Assembly (NCBI GenBank): GCA_947585425.1
Contig: CANPWZ010000012.1
Location: 1 to 51,588, forward strand
Direction: 5' to 3'
Source: an uncultured Oscillospiraceae bacterium
GTDB taxonomy: Bacteria; Bacillota; Clostridia; Oscillospirales; Oscillospiraceae
Length of the DNA: 51,588 nucleotides
The position numbers and the translations under genes are program-made. Positions 1 through 7,589 of this stretch are shown here, one piece after another. The notes beneath the pieces were generated by a model. The model made no database searches. It had not been told where the DNA came from and worked only from the letters and a program-made list of their open reading frames with translations. Within the stretch, counting starts at the first letter, position 1. Each line of letters begins with the position of its first letter.

Positions 1-164
1 CCATCGGCCTGTTCAACTTCGACCTGGTGGCCTTCATCTGCGGCGGCTCCGGCACCTGGCTGGCCCGTATCATCTACGCGCTGGTGGGTCTGGCCGCCCT
101 GTGGTGCATCACCCTGCTGTTCCGGCCGGAGGCCGACGCCCAACCCCGTCAGAGTCACGCCTAA
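1..164 (+). CDS. DUF378-type small membrane protein, C-terminal part
   Basis: The reading frame is open from the left edge and ends with TAA at 162-164. The visible 53 residues begin IGLFNFDLVAFICGG and continue with a segment read ARIIYALVGLAALWCITLLF, followed by a short polar tail. The GLFNFDLV motif and the R-I-I-Y-x-L-V-G-L transmembrane segment are typical of the DUF378 family of small two-helix membrane proteins. Their function is unknown. The start codon and first helix lie outside the window. A strong hairpin terminator follows directly. Confidence 0.75.
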   Translation, partial: IGLFNFDLVAFICGGSGTWLARIIYALVGLAALWCITLLFRPEADAQPRQSHA

Positions 165-170
165 ACGGAA

Positions 171-199
171 AGACCTCGCCCACTGGGCGAGGTCTTTTT
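171..199 (+). terminator. Intrinsic terminator after the DUF378 gene
   Basis: A ten-base-pair stem (171-180 with 186-195), a five-base loop and a T run at 195-199 form a classical intrinsic terminator. It lies between two convergent genes and may also slow transcription from the phosphodiesterase gene. Confidence 0.85.
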
Positions 200-208
200 C
201 TGCGCTTG

Positions 209-667
209 TTATCTCAGATCGCCCCGGACGTGGCCGCCCTCCACGGTGAGGACGCCGTAGCCCACCCGGTTGTAGACGCCGCCGGCGGTGCCGGGATTGA
301 ACAGCCAGATCCCCTCCTCCGGCTGGTTCAGGGCCTCGTGGGTGTGGCCGAAGCACACCATTTTCGCGCCGGTCTTTTTGGCGGCAACCGGCAGCCGCCA
401 GGTGCCGCTCTTGACGTAGTAGCGGTGTCCGTGGGTCAGCAGGAATCGGACCCCCTCTGCCTCCACCACCAGCTCGTCCGGGCCGGCGCAGAAGTCGCAG
501 TTGCCCTTGACCATGTCGAAGGGCACCTCCGGGTAGCAGCCCGAGAGCAGCTTGCCGTCCTGATAGTTGTCCCCCAGGAAGAACACCCGCTGGGGGCGCT
601 CTTTCTCCATGGCGTCCACCATGGTCCCCAGGCGGCCGTGGGAATCGGAAAACACAAGGATCTTCAT
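209..667 (-). CDS. YfcE/MJ0936-type metallophosphodiesterase
   Basis: A 152-residue calcineurin-like phosphodiesterase. Metal-binding motifs of the family are visible in order: SDSHG near residue 7, FLGDNYQDG near residue 30 (the usual GDxxxD), KGNCD near residue 54, LTHGHRYYV near residue 76 and FGHTHEA near residue 106. These enzymes cleave phosphodiester bonds with Mn or similar metals; the natural substrate is not predictable. The frame extends upstream to 1087 without a stop, but the ATG at 665-667 has a good ribosome-binding site (GGAGGGTGA) and gives the normal family N-terminus, MKILVFSDSHG. It is divergent from the 731 gene. Confidence 0.85.
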   Translation of the reverse strand: MKILVFSDSHGRLGTMVDAMEKERPQRVFFLGDNYQDGKLLSGCYPEVPFDMVKGNCDFCAGPDELVVEAEGVRFLLTHGHRYYVKSGTWRLPVAAKKTGAKMVCFGHTHEALNQPEEGIWLFNPGTAGGVYNRVGYGVLTVEGGHVRGDLR

Positions 668-697
668 CAGGTCACCCTCCCGCCCTCTCCGCATATA

Positions 698-712
698 CTG
701 GGATAGTCCCAG
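698..712. promoter_or_regulatory. Inverted repeat in a divergent intergenic region
   Basis: CTGGGA-TAG-TCCCAG is a perfect six-base inverted repeat between the phosphodiesterase gene (minus) and the 731 gene (plus). The adjacent CATATACT at 692-699 resembles a sporulation-type or weak housekeeping -10. I found no convincing -35. It could be an operator or a 5' leader hairpin. Confidence 0.25.
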
Positions 713-730
713 AAACGGAGGGGAACTTTT

Positions 731-994
731 ATGCCGAAATTTGACGAACTGATCGACAGCGGCCAGGCCAACCGCCTGCTGAAGGACACCGGCAGGCTGG
801 AACAGCTCCGGGACGCGCCGGAGGCCCAAAAGATATTCTCCATGCTGAACCGCACCACCGGCGGCGACCTGGAGGGCGCGGCGGAGCGGGCCGCCAAGGG
901 AGACGCGGGCCAGCTTGCCGACGCCATCCGGCAGGTGATGAACAGCCCGGAGGGGGCCCAGCTCCTCCAGAAGATGAAGCAGACATTGAAATAA
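731..994 (+). CDS. Uncharacterised small soluble protein
   Basis: An 87-residue charged, helix-rich protein without a signal peptide or membrane segment. The ATG follows a strong ribosome-binding site (GGAGGGG). I do not recognise a domain; the composition (many Ala, Glu, Gln, Lys) suggests a small helical bundle. It is the first of three closely spaced genes (28-base gap to the next, which overlaps the third by 8 bases), so the three are probably one operon with linked roles. Confidence 0.7.
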   Translation: MPKFDELIDSGQANRLLKDTGRLEQLRDAPEAQKIFSMLNRTTGGDLEGAAERAAKGDAGQLADAIRQVMNSPEGAQLLQKMKQTLK

Positions 995-1022
995 CGGCAA
1001 AACGCGGAGAGGGGGCAGAGCC

Positions 1023-1451
1023 ATGGCGGAATTGGAGGAAAAACTGGAGAGCATCCTCGGCAACCAGGAGGCCATGGCCCAGATCATGTCCCTGGCCCGG
1101 TCCCTGGACCTGGGGGATCAATCGAAGGACGCCCCGCCGGAGGGCGCGGGCGGGGCGCAGTCCGCGCCCTCTCCTCCGTCTCCCGTCCCGGCGCAGCCGT
1201 CCGCCGGCGGCCTGCTGGATGGGCTCAGCTCCCTGGACCCCAAGCTGCTGTCCGCCGCCGCGGGGCTGTTCGCCCAGTACCAAAACGGGAACGACGACAG
1301 GAGGGTGGCCCTGCTGAACGCCCTGCGGCCCTTTGTCAGGGAGGAGCGGTACGCGAAACTGGATAAGGCCATCCAGATCGCCAAGCTGTCCCGGTTGATC
1401 CGCTCCGCGTTGGATCTGTTCCGGGCGGCGAAGGAGGACGGCCATGTATAA
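1023..1451 (+). CDS. Uncharacterised protein with Pro/Ser-rich linker
   Basis: A 142-residue protein: an acidic helical N-terminus (about 1-35), a low-complexity Ala/Pro/Ser/Gly linker (about 37-65) and a basic helical C-terminal half (about 70-142). No signal peptide or transmembrane helix is seen. The ATG has a GAGGGGG-type ribosome-binding site. The 3' end overlaps the next gene by 8 bases, indicating translational coupling. The domain plan resembles an adaptor that joins two partners by a flexible tether, but this is inference only. Confidence 0.7.
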   Translation: MAELEEKLESILGNQEAMAQIMSLARSLDLGDQSKDAPPEGAGGAQSAPSPPSPVPAQPSAGGLLDGLSSLDPKLLSAAAGLFAQYQNGNDDRRVALLNALRPFVREERYAKLDKAIQIAKLSRLIRSALDLFRAAKEDGHV

Positions 1452-1779
1452 TCAGTATATGAGCGGGGACGACTTCATCCCCCTGGACGGCGAGCAGCCG
1501 GAGGGCCGGCGGCAGCGCCCCCGGGAACAGCAGCGTCCCCAGTCCGCGCCCCCCTGCCGGCCGGGAAACGACCTGGTGGGCGAGGTGACCGGCGGGCTGT
1601 CCAAACTGCTGGACGGCGTGCAGAAGCACTTTTCCCTGGAAAAGCTGGACACCGGCGACATCCTGCTGGTGTTGATCATCCTGTTCCTCTACCTGGAGGG
1701 GGACAATCTGGAGCTGGTCATCACCCTGGGGCTGCTGCTCCTGCTGGGCCTGGGGGACGACGATCAGGATCAGGCCTGA
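1444..1779 (+). CDS. Uncharacterised small protein with hydrophobic C-terminal hairpin
   Basis: A 111-residue protein. Residues 1-45 are polar with an Arg/Gln/Pro-rich stretch. Residues about 72-105 contain two short hydrophobic runs (ILLVLIILFLYL and VITLGLLLLLGL) joined by an acidic turn, then an acidic tail DDDQDQA. This looks like a membrane hairpin. It overlaps the upstream gene by 8 bases and runs 10 bases into the convergent gene on the other strand, so no terminator separates them. Family unknown; similar short Leu-rich hairpin proteins occur in spore-forming Clostridia. Confidence 0.65.
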   Translation: MYNQYMSGDDFIPLDGEQPEGRRQRPREQQRPQSAPPCRPGNDLVGEVTGGLSKLLDGVQKHFSLEKLDTGDILLVLIILFLYLEGDNLELVITLGLLLLLGLGDDDQDQA

Positions 1780-2540
1780 TCCGGCGTGTAGAGCGCCGTG
1801 CCGTCGGGCAGCGTGAAGGCGCCGGAGGACTGCTCCATGGGGCTGACCACCTCGCCCGAGGTCATGGAGTAGACCACGGCGCCGTCCTTCACCGTCTCGG
1901 CGGCCATGAGCAGCCCGCCGGCCTCGGAGATCCAGTACCGCTCCACATAGCCGGGCAGGCCGGTCTTTGCCTCCACATAGACGCAGGGCACGCCCTCCCG
2001 GTCCACATAGTCGGCGGCGGTGATGTCATCCTTATCCAGCGCCAGCACGTCCTCATAGGTGGGGATATGCTGGATCAGATCGCCGGAAAGTCGCTCAGCC
2101 GGCCCGGTGTAAAGGGGGCCATCTTCACCGTACCAGAGCCACAGGGTCCCATCCCCCAGGATGGCGTTCTCCACCGTCCCGGCGGACAGCTCCGCGGAGG
2201 AGCGCATCCAGCCGGCCTCCGTCCAAACGTGGATGGAGGCGGTCCCCAGAGGCTGGCCGGCGTCGTCAAAATACGCTGCCTCGATGACGCGGCTATAACT
2301 CTCATACCGCTCCAGTTCGGCCACGATGCTCTGAACGGTCTGGGGGCCGATGGACACCACCACCCCGCTGGGATCGGGGGTGTCTACTACCTCCGAAGGG
2401 ATGCTGGGGGTGGCGTTAGGGTCGGCCACGACCACCTCCGGCGGCTTGGAGAGGATGCTGGGGAGGAAGCTGGACAGTACCGCCAGCAGCACCACGCCCA
2501 CGATGGCGACCGAAACCAGCACCCGCCGTTTATCATCCAT
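1770..2540 (-). CDS. Membrane-anchored protein of unknown function
   Basis: A 256-residue protein with one N-terminal transmembrane segment (about residues 7-25) and no lipobox, so most of the chain is probably outside the membrane. The exported part is rich in Tyr, Trp and Glu and looks like a beta-rich sensor or lipoprotein-like fold; I cannot name the family. The start is the ATG at 2538-2540 with a GGAGGGG ribosome-binding site; the frame continues upstream but inside the wecB end. It is the last gene of the tagO-wecB group, 31 bases after wecB, which suggests an envelope role. Confidence 0.7.
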   Translation of the reverse strand: MDDKRRVLVSVAIVGVVLLAVLSSFLPSILSKPPEVVVADPNATPSIPSEVVDTPDPSGVVVSIGPQTVQSIVAELERYESYSRVIEAAYFDDAGQPLGTASIHVWTEAGWMRSSAELSAGTVENAILGDGTLWLWYGEDGPLYTGPAERLSGDLIQHIPTYEDVLALDKDDITAADYVDREGVPCVYVEAKTGLPGYVERYWISEAGGLLMAAETVKDGAVVYSMTSGEVVSPMEQSSGAFTLPDGTALYTPDQA

Positions 2541-2571
2541 GCGCTCCCCTCCTCTCTCTGCGGCGCCCGCT

Positions 2572-3726
2572 CTACCGGCCGGCGAAGGGCTCGGGCGGCC
2601 GGTCTGACCGGCCGAAATGATACAAGATGGCGTCGGCGATGCGCCTGCACGCCTGCCCGTCCCCATAGGGGTTGACGGCGTGGGCCATGGCCCGGTAGGC
2701 GGCGGGGGACTCCATGAGCTCCGCCGTCATGGCGACGATGTCCTCCGCCCGGGTGCCGGCGATGCGCACCGTGCCCGCCTCCACCGCCTCGGGCCGCTCG
2801 GTCTCCCGGCGGAGGACAAGCACCGGCTTGCCCAGGGCGGGGGCCTCCTCCTGGAGCCCGCCGGAGTCGGTGAGCACCAGATAGCTGCGGGCCATCAGAT
2901 TGTGCATCTCGTCCGCCTGGAGCGGGTCGATGAGGTGGACGTTGGCAAGGCCGTCCAGATGGCGGTGGGCCGCCTCCTGCACCACCGGGGACAGGTGCAC
3001 CGGGTAGACAAGCTCCGCCTGTCCGGCGTACCGCTCCGCGATGGTCCGCAGGGCGGACATGATCTGCTCCATGGGCGCGCCGTAGTTCTCCCGCCGGTGA
3101 CAGGTGACGAGCAGGAGCTTTTTGCCCTCATAGTCCAGCTCATTCAGCACGGGAGTTGTAAAGCGATGATCCTTGCGCACCGTGGTGTTCAGCGCGTCGA
3201 TGACGGTATTGCCTGTGACATATACCCCGTGGGTGATCCCTTCCGCCGCCAGATTGCGGCGGTTGGCCCCGGTAGGGCAGAAATGCAGGTCGGCCAGGCG
3301 GCCCACCATGGAGCGGTTCATCTCCTCCGGGAAGGGGGAGTATTTGTCCCAGGTGCGAAGGCCCGCCTCCACATGGCCCACGGCGATCTGCTGGTAATAG
3401 GCCGCCAGCGCCCCGGCAAAGGTGGTGGAGGTGTCCCCGTGGACCAGCACCAGGTCGGGCCGCACCTCCCGGAACACCTTTTCCAGGCCCAGCAAGCACT
3501 TGCTGGTGATGGTGGACAGGGTCTGGCGGGGCTCCATGATGTCCAGATCGAACTGCGGAGTCAGGTGAAAGATCTCCAGCACGCTGTCCAGCATCTGCCG
3601 GTGCTGGGCGGTGACGCAGCAGAGGCTCTCGATCTCGCTCCGGCCCTCCAGCTCCCGCACCAGGGGGGCCATTTTGATGGCCTCCGGGCGGGTGCCGAAG
3701 ATGGTCATCACCTTCAGCTTATCCAT
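2572..3726 (-). CDS. wecB: UDP-N-acetylglucosamine 2-epimerase (non-hydrolysing)
   Basis: A 384-residue WecB/MnaA enzyme that interconverts UDP-GlcNAc and UDP-ManNAc, the precursor of ManNAc-containing wall polysaccharides and teichoic acid linkage units. Family motifs seen: TIFGTRPEAIKMAPL at residues 9-23, GHVEAGLRTWDKYSPFPEE near 117, CHRRENYG near 208 and LTDSGGLQEEAPALGKPVL near 285, then the RETERPEAVEAG segment. Length is normal. It overlaps tagO by 8 bases, so the two are translated together; TagO makes the first lipid-linked sugar and this enzyme supplies the second sugar donor. Confidence 0.95.
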   Translation of the reverse strand: MDKLKVMTIFGTRPEAIKMAPLVRELEGRSEIESLCCVTAQHRQMLDSVLEIFHLTPQFDLDIMEPRQTLSTITSKCLLGLEKVFREVRPDLVLVHGDTSTTFAGALAAYYQQIAVGHVEAGLRTWDKYSPFPEEMNRSMVGRLADLHFCPTGANRRNLAAEGITHGVYVTGNTVIDALNTTVRKDHRFTTPVLNELDYEGKKLLLVTCHRRENYGAPMEQIMSALRTIAERYAGQAELVYPVHLSPVVQEAAHRHLDGLANVHLIDPLQADEMHNLMARSYLVLTDSGGLQEEAPALGKPVLVLRRETERPEAVEAGTVRIAGTRAEDIVAMTAELMESPAAYRAMAHAVNPYGDGQACRRIADAILYHFGRSDRPPEPFAGR

Positions 3727-4903
3727 CTTCCTTCTCCTCCTCCGATGGCGCGGAGGGGACCTCCGCCGCAGGGGGCTGCGGCTCCTCCGGCTGTTCCTCT
3801 GCGGGGGCGGCGGAGCGCTGCTTCTCCAGGGCCTTCTCGTGGCTTCGGAACACCTGCCAGGCCACCAGCGCGGCGATCCCCGCCGCGATCAGGAATACCA
3901 CTACACGGGACACGTGGGTCACCGTGAGCAGCACGGCGGACAGGCCCAGGATCGCGGACACCAAGTAGAGCACTCCCACCGCCTGCTTCTGGGAAAAGCC
4001 CATGTCGATGAGCCGGTGGTGGATGTGTCCCCGGTCCGGGGTCATGGGGCTCTGGCCGTGGGAGATCCGGCGGAGCACGGCGAAGGTCACGTCGAAAATG
4101 GGCAGGCCAAGCACCAGGAAGGGCACCACAAAGGAGATGATGCCGTACATCTTGAACATCCCCTGCACCGACATGGTGGCCATGATGTACCCCAGGAAGG
4201 TGGCGCCGGTATCCCCCATAAAGATCTTGGCGGGGTTGAAGTTGAAGGGCAGAAAGCCGATGCAGGCCCCGGCCAGGGCGGCCATCACCACGGCCACGTC
4301 CATCTCGCTGACCCGCAGGGCGATGACCAGCATGGACAGGGAGCCGATGGTGGACACCCCGCAGGCCAGGCCGTCCAGCCCGTCGATCAGGTTGACGGCG
4401 TTGGTCACCGCCACGATCCAGATGACGGTCACCGGCCAGCTCAGCCAGCCCAACTGCCACACAGAGCTGCTGCTGAAGGGGTTGGACAGCACCGTGATCC
4501 GGTTGCCGGCGAAGGCGGCGATCAGGGCCGCCACGATCTGCACCACGAATTTCAGCCTGGCGGACAGGTCGTACTTATCGTCGAACACGCCCAGGATCAC
4601 GATCACCACCGCGCCCAGCAGCATCCCCTTCTTGGCGTTGTCCAGGGGCACCAGCAAAATAGTGGCCACCAAAAAACCCAGGAAGATGGCCAGGCCGCCC
4701 ATCCGGGGGATGGGGTGGTCGTGCATGCGCCGGTCGTCCTTGGGCACGTCGATGGCGCCCCACTTCACCGACAGGACCTTCACCAGCGGGGTGGCGGCAA
4801 AGGCCACCACCCCGGCGATCAGCAGAGCCAGCAGCACCTGCCACACCCCGCCGCCGCGAAGATCCTGGTCGTTCGATATGATTGTCGCTAACAGCATATC
4901 CAA
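3719..4903 (-). CDS. tagO: Undecaprenyl-phosphate GlcNAc-1-phosphate transferase (TagO/WecA type)
   Basis: A 394-residue polytopic membrane enzyme that transfers GlcNAc-1-P to undecaprenyl phosphate, the first step of wall teichoic acid or similar polymer synthesis. Motifs: MHDHPIPRMGG near 60, GVFDDKYD near 104, NAVNLIDGLDGLACG near 165, FNPAKIFMGDTG near 225 and DRGHIHHRL near 293. The C-terminal 45 residues are a charged Pro/Glu tail beyond the catalytic core. The start is probably TTG at 4901-4903, 10 bases after AAAGGAG; the ATG two codons later is too far from it. Next in the operon after trpS. Confidence 0.93.
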   Translation of the reverse strand: MDMLLATIISNDQDLRGGGVWQVLLALLIAGVVAFAATPLVKVLSVKWGAIDVPKDDRRMHDHPIPRMGGLAIFLGFLVATILLVPLDNAKKGMLLGAVVIVILGVFDDKYDLSARLKFVVQIVAALIAAFAGNRITVLSNPFSSSSVWQLGWLSWPVTVIWIVAVTNAVNLIDGLDGLACGVSTIGSLSMLVIALRVSEMDVAVVMAALAGACIGFLPFNFNPAKIFMGDTGATFLGYIMATMSVQGMFKMYGIISFVVPFLVLGLPIFDVTFAVLRRISHGQSPMTPDRGHIHHRLIDMGFSQKQAVGVLYLVSAILGLSAVLLTVTHVSRVVVFLIAAGIAALVAWQVFRSHEKALEKQRSAAPAEEQPEEPQPPAAEVPSAPSEEEKEDG

Positions 4904-4930
4904 TGGAAACGCGCTCCTTTGGGCCGGTTT

Positions 4931-5959
4931 TTATCTCTGGAGGAACCCGACTTTTTTGTAGACCTTCCGCAGCGTCTTTTCCGCCACATAGGAGGCCTTT
5001 TCCGCGCCGGCGCGGTAGACCCCCTCCAGATAGGCCTTATCCTTCAGCAAACGCTCGGTCTCCTCCCGGATGGGCCGCAGGGTCTCGATGACCGCCTCGC
5101 CCACGGCGGGCTTGAATTTGCCGTAGCCGCAGCCGGCAAACTCCCGCTCCACGTCCTCAAAGGTCCTGCCGGTGGCAGCGGCGTAGATCTGGATCAGATT
5201 GGCCACGCCGGGCTTTTTGGCCTGGTCGTAGCGGACGCAGTTTTCCGTGTCGCTGTCGGTCACCGCCCGCTTGAACTTTCGGGCGATGTCCTCCGGCCGG
5301 TCCAGCAGGAACACGCAGCCCTCGGGCTGGGACTTGGACATCTTGCTCTCGGGGGCGTTCAGGGACATGATGCGGGCCCCCACCTTTTGGATATAGGGCT
5401 CCGGCATTTTGAACACGTCCCCGTAGATGCCGTTGAACCGCTGGACGATATTCCGGCACAGCTCCACGTGCTGCCGCTGATCCTCCCCCACGGGCACAAA
5501 ATCCGGCTGATAGAGCAGGATGTCCGCCGCCATCAGGCAGGGATAGGTGAACAGGCCGCCGTTGATGTTGTCGGCGTTCTTGGCGGACTTGTCCTTGAAC
5601 TGGGTCATGCGGGACAGCTCCCCGAACATGGCGTAGCAGTTCAGCACCCAGCCCAGCTCCGCGTGCTGGTGGACGTGGGACTGGATAAAGAGGGTACACT
5701 TCTCCGGGTCCAGCCCGCAGGCGATATAGCTGGCCAGCAGGGTCATGGTCTGCTTGCGCAGGGCGGCGGGGTCCTGCCGCACGGTGATGGTGTGCAGGTC
5801 GGCCAGGAAAAAGTAGCAGTCAAAGTCCTCGATCATCTGGGGCCAGTGCTGGAGCGGGCCCAGATAATTGCCCAGGTGCAGCGCGCCGCTGGGCTGGATG
5901 CCGGAGAGCATCACTTTTTTGGCCGCCTGTTCTTCCTTTTGAATCGCTTGTTCTTCCAT
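4931..5959 (-). CDS. trpS: Tryptophanyl-tRNA synthetase
   Basis: A 342-residue class I synthetase that charges tRNA-Trp. The HIGH-like motif GALHLGNY is at residues 25-32, KMSKS at 206-210, and GEDQRQHVELCRNI near 158 is typical of TrpS. The N-terminus has about 15 extra polar residues before VMLSGIQPSG. The ATG has GGGAGG as ribosome-binding site. It sits in the smc-to-wecB run between rsfS and tagO, with short gaps. I see no T-box leader upstream. Confidence 0.96.
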   Translation of the reverse strand: MEEQAIQKEEQAAKKVMLSGIQPSGALHLGNYLGPLQHWPQMIEDFDCYFFLADLHTITVRQDPAALRKQTMTLLASYIACGLDPEKCTLFIQSHVHQHAELGWVLNCYAMFGELSRMTQFKDKSAKNADNINGGLFTYPCLMAADILLYQPDFVPVGEDQRQHVELCRNIVQRFNGIYGDVFKMPEPYIQKVGARIMSLNAPESKMSKSQPEGCVFLLDRPEDIARKFKRAVTDSDTENCVRYDQAKKPGVANLIQIYAAATGRTFEDVEREFAGCGYGKFKPAVGEAVIETLRPIREETERLLKDKAYLEGVYRAGAEKASYVAEKTLRKVYKKVGFLQR

Positions 5960-5980
5960 ACGGGAAAACCTCCCTTCGGT

Positions 5981-6343
5981 TTACTCCTGGGCCAGATACT
6001 GGCTCACGTCCACGGGGACGGCGTCGGACCAGAGGCGCTCCAGGGAGTAGAACTCCCGGGCCTCCTCGGTGAAGATGTGGATGACCACCGCGGAGTAGTC
6101 CAGCAGGGTCCACTGGCCGCCCCGGTGGCCCTCGATGTGGTGGGGCTCCTCCCCCGCCTTGGACAGGGCCTCCTCCACTGCGTCGGCCAGGGCCCTCACC
6201 TGGGTGTTGGAGGTGCCGTTGCAGATGACGAAGTAGTCCGCCAGGGTGGTCTGGTCGGCGGTGTAGAGCACCCGGATGTCCTTTCCCTTTTTATCGTCCA
6301 GGGCCTTCACGGCAAGGCCGATCATCTCTTTCGCTTCCAGCAT
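5981..6343 (-). CDS. rsfS: Ribosome silencing factor RsfS
   Basis: A 120-residue RsfS (YbeB/Iojap) protein that binds ribosomal protein L14 and blocks subunit joining under starvation. Conserved features: DIRVLYTADQTTLADYFVI near residues 21-39, SNTQVRALADAVEE near 44 and EGHRGGQWTLLDYSAVVIHIF near 69-89. The start is the ATG at 6341-6343 after AAAGGAG; a TTG nine codons upstream would also be in frame but lies ahead of the ribosome-binding site. The nadD-yqeK, rsfS neighbourhood is common in Firmicutes. Confidence 0.95.
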   Translation of the reverse strand: MLEAKEMIGLAVKALDDKKGKDIRVLYTADQTTLADYFVICNGTSNTQVRALADAVEEALSKAGEEPHHIEGHRGGQWTLLDYSAVVIHIFTEEAREFYSLERLWSDAVPVDVSQYLAQE

Positions 6344-6392
6344 GATAACACGTTCTCCTTTCGATTTCAATCGTCACTCCGCCGAACTGCGG

Positions 6393-7589
6393 TCATCCGG
6401 CGGAGGGGTCTTTCAGCCTGCCCGTGCTGGAGGACAGCCGGTTGCCGTCATTGCTCACCGAGATCAGGTCCAGCTGGTCGATGGTGACCTCCTCCACATA
6501 GGGGTTCAGCGACTCGTTGATGAGGGCGATCAGCTCCTTCTGCTTGGGGAACACCCGGTAGAGGTAGACCGCGCCCGGGGTATCGACCCCATAGTACGGC
6601 ATGGTGGTGAACTTCACGTCCTCCGTGTCCAGCCCGCCCATCACGGCGGCCTGGGCGAACCAGACCATGTTCCCCAGGGTCATGTCGCTCTCCACGTTCT
6701 GGTTGAACAGGTCCACCAGCTGAGGCACCTTCAGCACGTTCTGGGGCTGGAGGGTCTGTTTCAGCACCGCTTTCAGAAAGTCGTGCTGGACATTGAGCCT
6801 GGAAATATCGCTGGAGGGGGCGGTCTTGTCGCCGTCGTTGTTCTTTCGCCAGCGGACCATCTCCATGGCCTGCCGCCCGTTCAGCTTGATCCAGCCCTCC
6901 TCAAAGTGGATGTGAAGGTCCTGATAGGGATCGTCATACCCCATGTGCCAGGGGATGTAGAACTCCACGCCCCCGATGGCGTTCACGATCTGGCCCACGA
7001 TCTCCCAGTTGATCTTCACATAGTAGTCGGGCACGAAGCCCACCAGCTTGGAAACCTCCGTTTTCAGCGCCCTGACGCCCTCCGCGCCCCCGCCGTTGAT
7101 GGGATAGACGGAGTTGATCATCTTCTGGGACACCATTTTGTAGGGGGAGTTGTAGATGGTGTCCCGGGGGATGGACATGACGGTGGCCTTTTGATTGGTC
7201 ACGTCATAGGAGGCCACCATAATGGTGTCCGTCAGCCCGCTGGTGATGTCCTCCCCGAAGATCATCACGGTGAAGAAGTCCTCGCTCCTGCGCTCCCCGG
7301 TGGACAGGGGCCGCACCCCCTCCTGAATGGGATCCTCCGGCGGCGCGCTCCCCTCCGGGCCGCTCCCGGGGGCGCTGGAGACCGGGTCCGGCCCGGGCAG
7401 CTCCGGTTTGACCACCCAGCGGCTCCACAGCACCGTCACCACGGCGGCCAGCACCATGATCACGGCCAGCACGATCATCACCGCCATCACCACCCGCTCC
7501 CGCCGGCCATTCCCCTTTTGCGGGGACGCTTCCCCGCCGGAGGGGGCGATGTGTCTGCCCGCTCTGTTGTCGATCCGTTTCCCGCTCAT
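6393..7589 (-). CDS. LytR-CpsA-Psr (LCP) family envelope polymer ligase
   Basis: A 398-residue LCP protein with a cytoplasmic basic N-terminus, one transmembrane helix at about residues 35-58, a Pro/Ser-rich linker and the LCP domain from about 95. Motifs: DTIMVASYD near 128, SIPRDTIYN near 146, INSVYPINGGGAEGVRAL near 165 and DGDKTAPSSDISRLNVQHDF near 265 (family R-x-x-R-Q position is RLNVQHDF). LCP enzymes move teichoic acid or other undecaprenyl-linked polymers to peptidoglycan. The start overlaps the nadD-yqeK stop (ATGA). It fits the nearby tagO and wecB genes. Confidence 0.92.
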   Translation of the reverse strand: MSGKRIDNRAGRHIAPSGGEASPQKGNGRRERVVMAVMIVLAVIMVLAAVVTVLWSRWVVKPELPGPDPVSSAPGSGPEGSAPPEDPIQEGVRPLSTGERRSEDFFTVMIFGEDITSGLTDTIMVASYDVTNQKATVMSIPRDTIYNSPYKMVSQKMINSVYPINGGGAEGVRALKTEVSKLVGFVPDYYVKINWEIVGQIVNAIGGVEFYIPWHMGYDDPYQDLHIHFEEGWIKLNGRQAMEMVRWRKNNDGDKTAPSSDISRLNVQHDFLKAVLKQTLQPQNVLKVPQLVDLFNQNVESDMTLGNMVWFAQAAVMGGLDTEDVKFTTMPYYGVDTPGAVYLYRVFPKQKELIALINESLNPYVEEVTIDQLDLISVSNDGNRLSSSTGRLKDPSAG

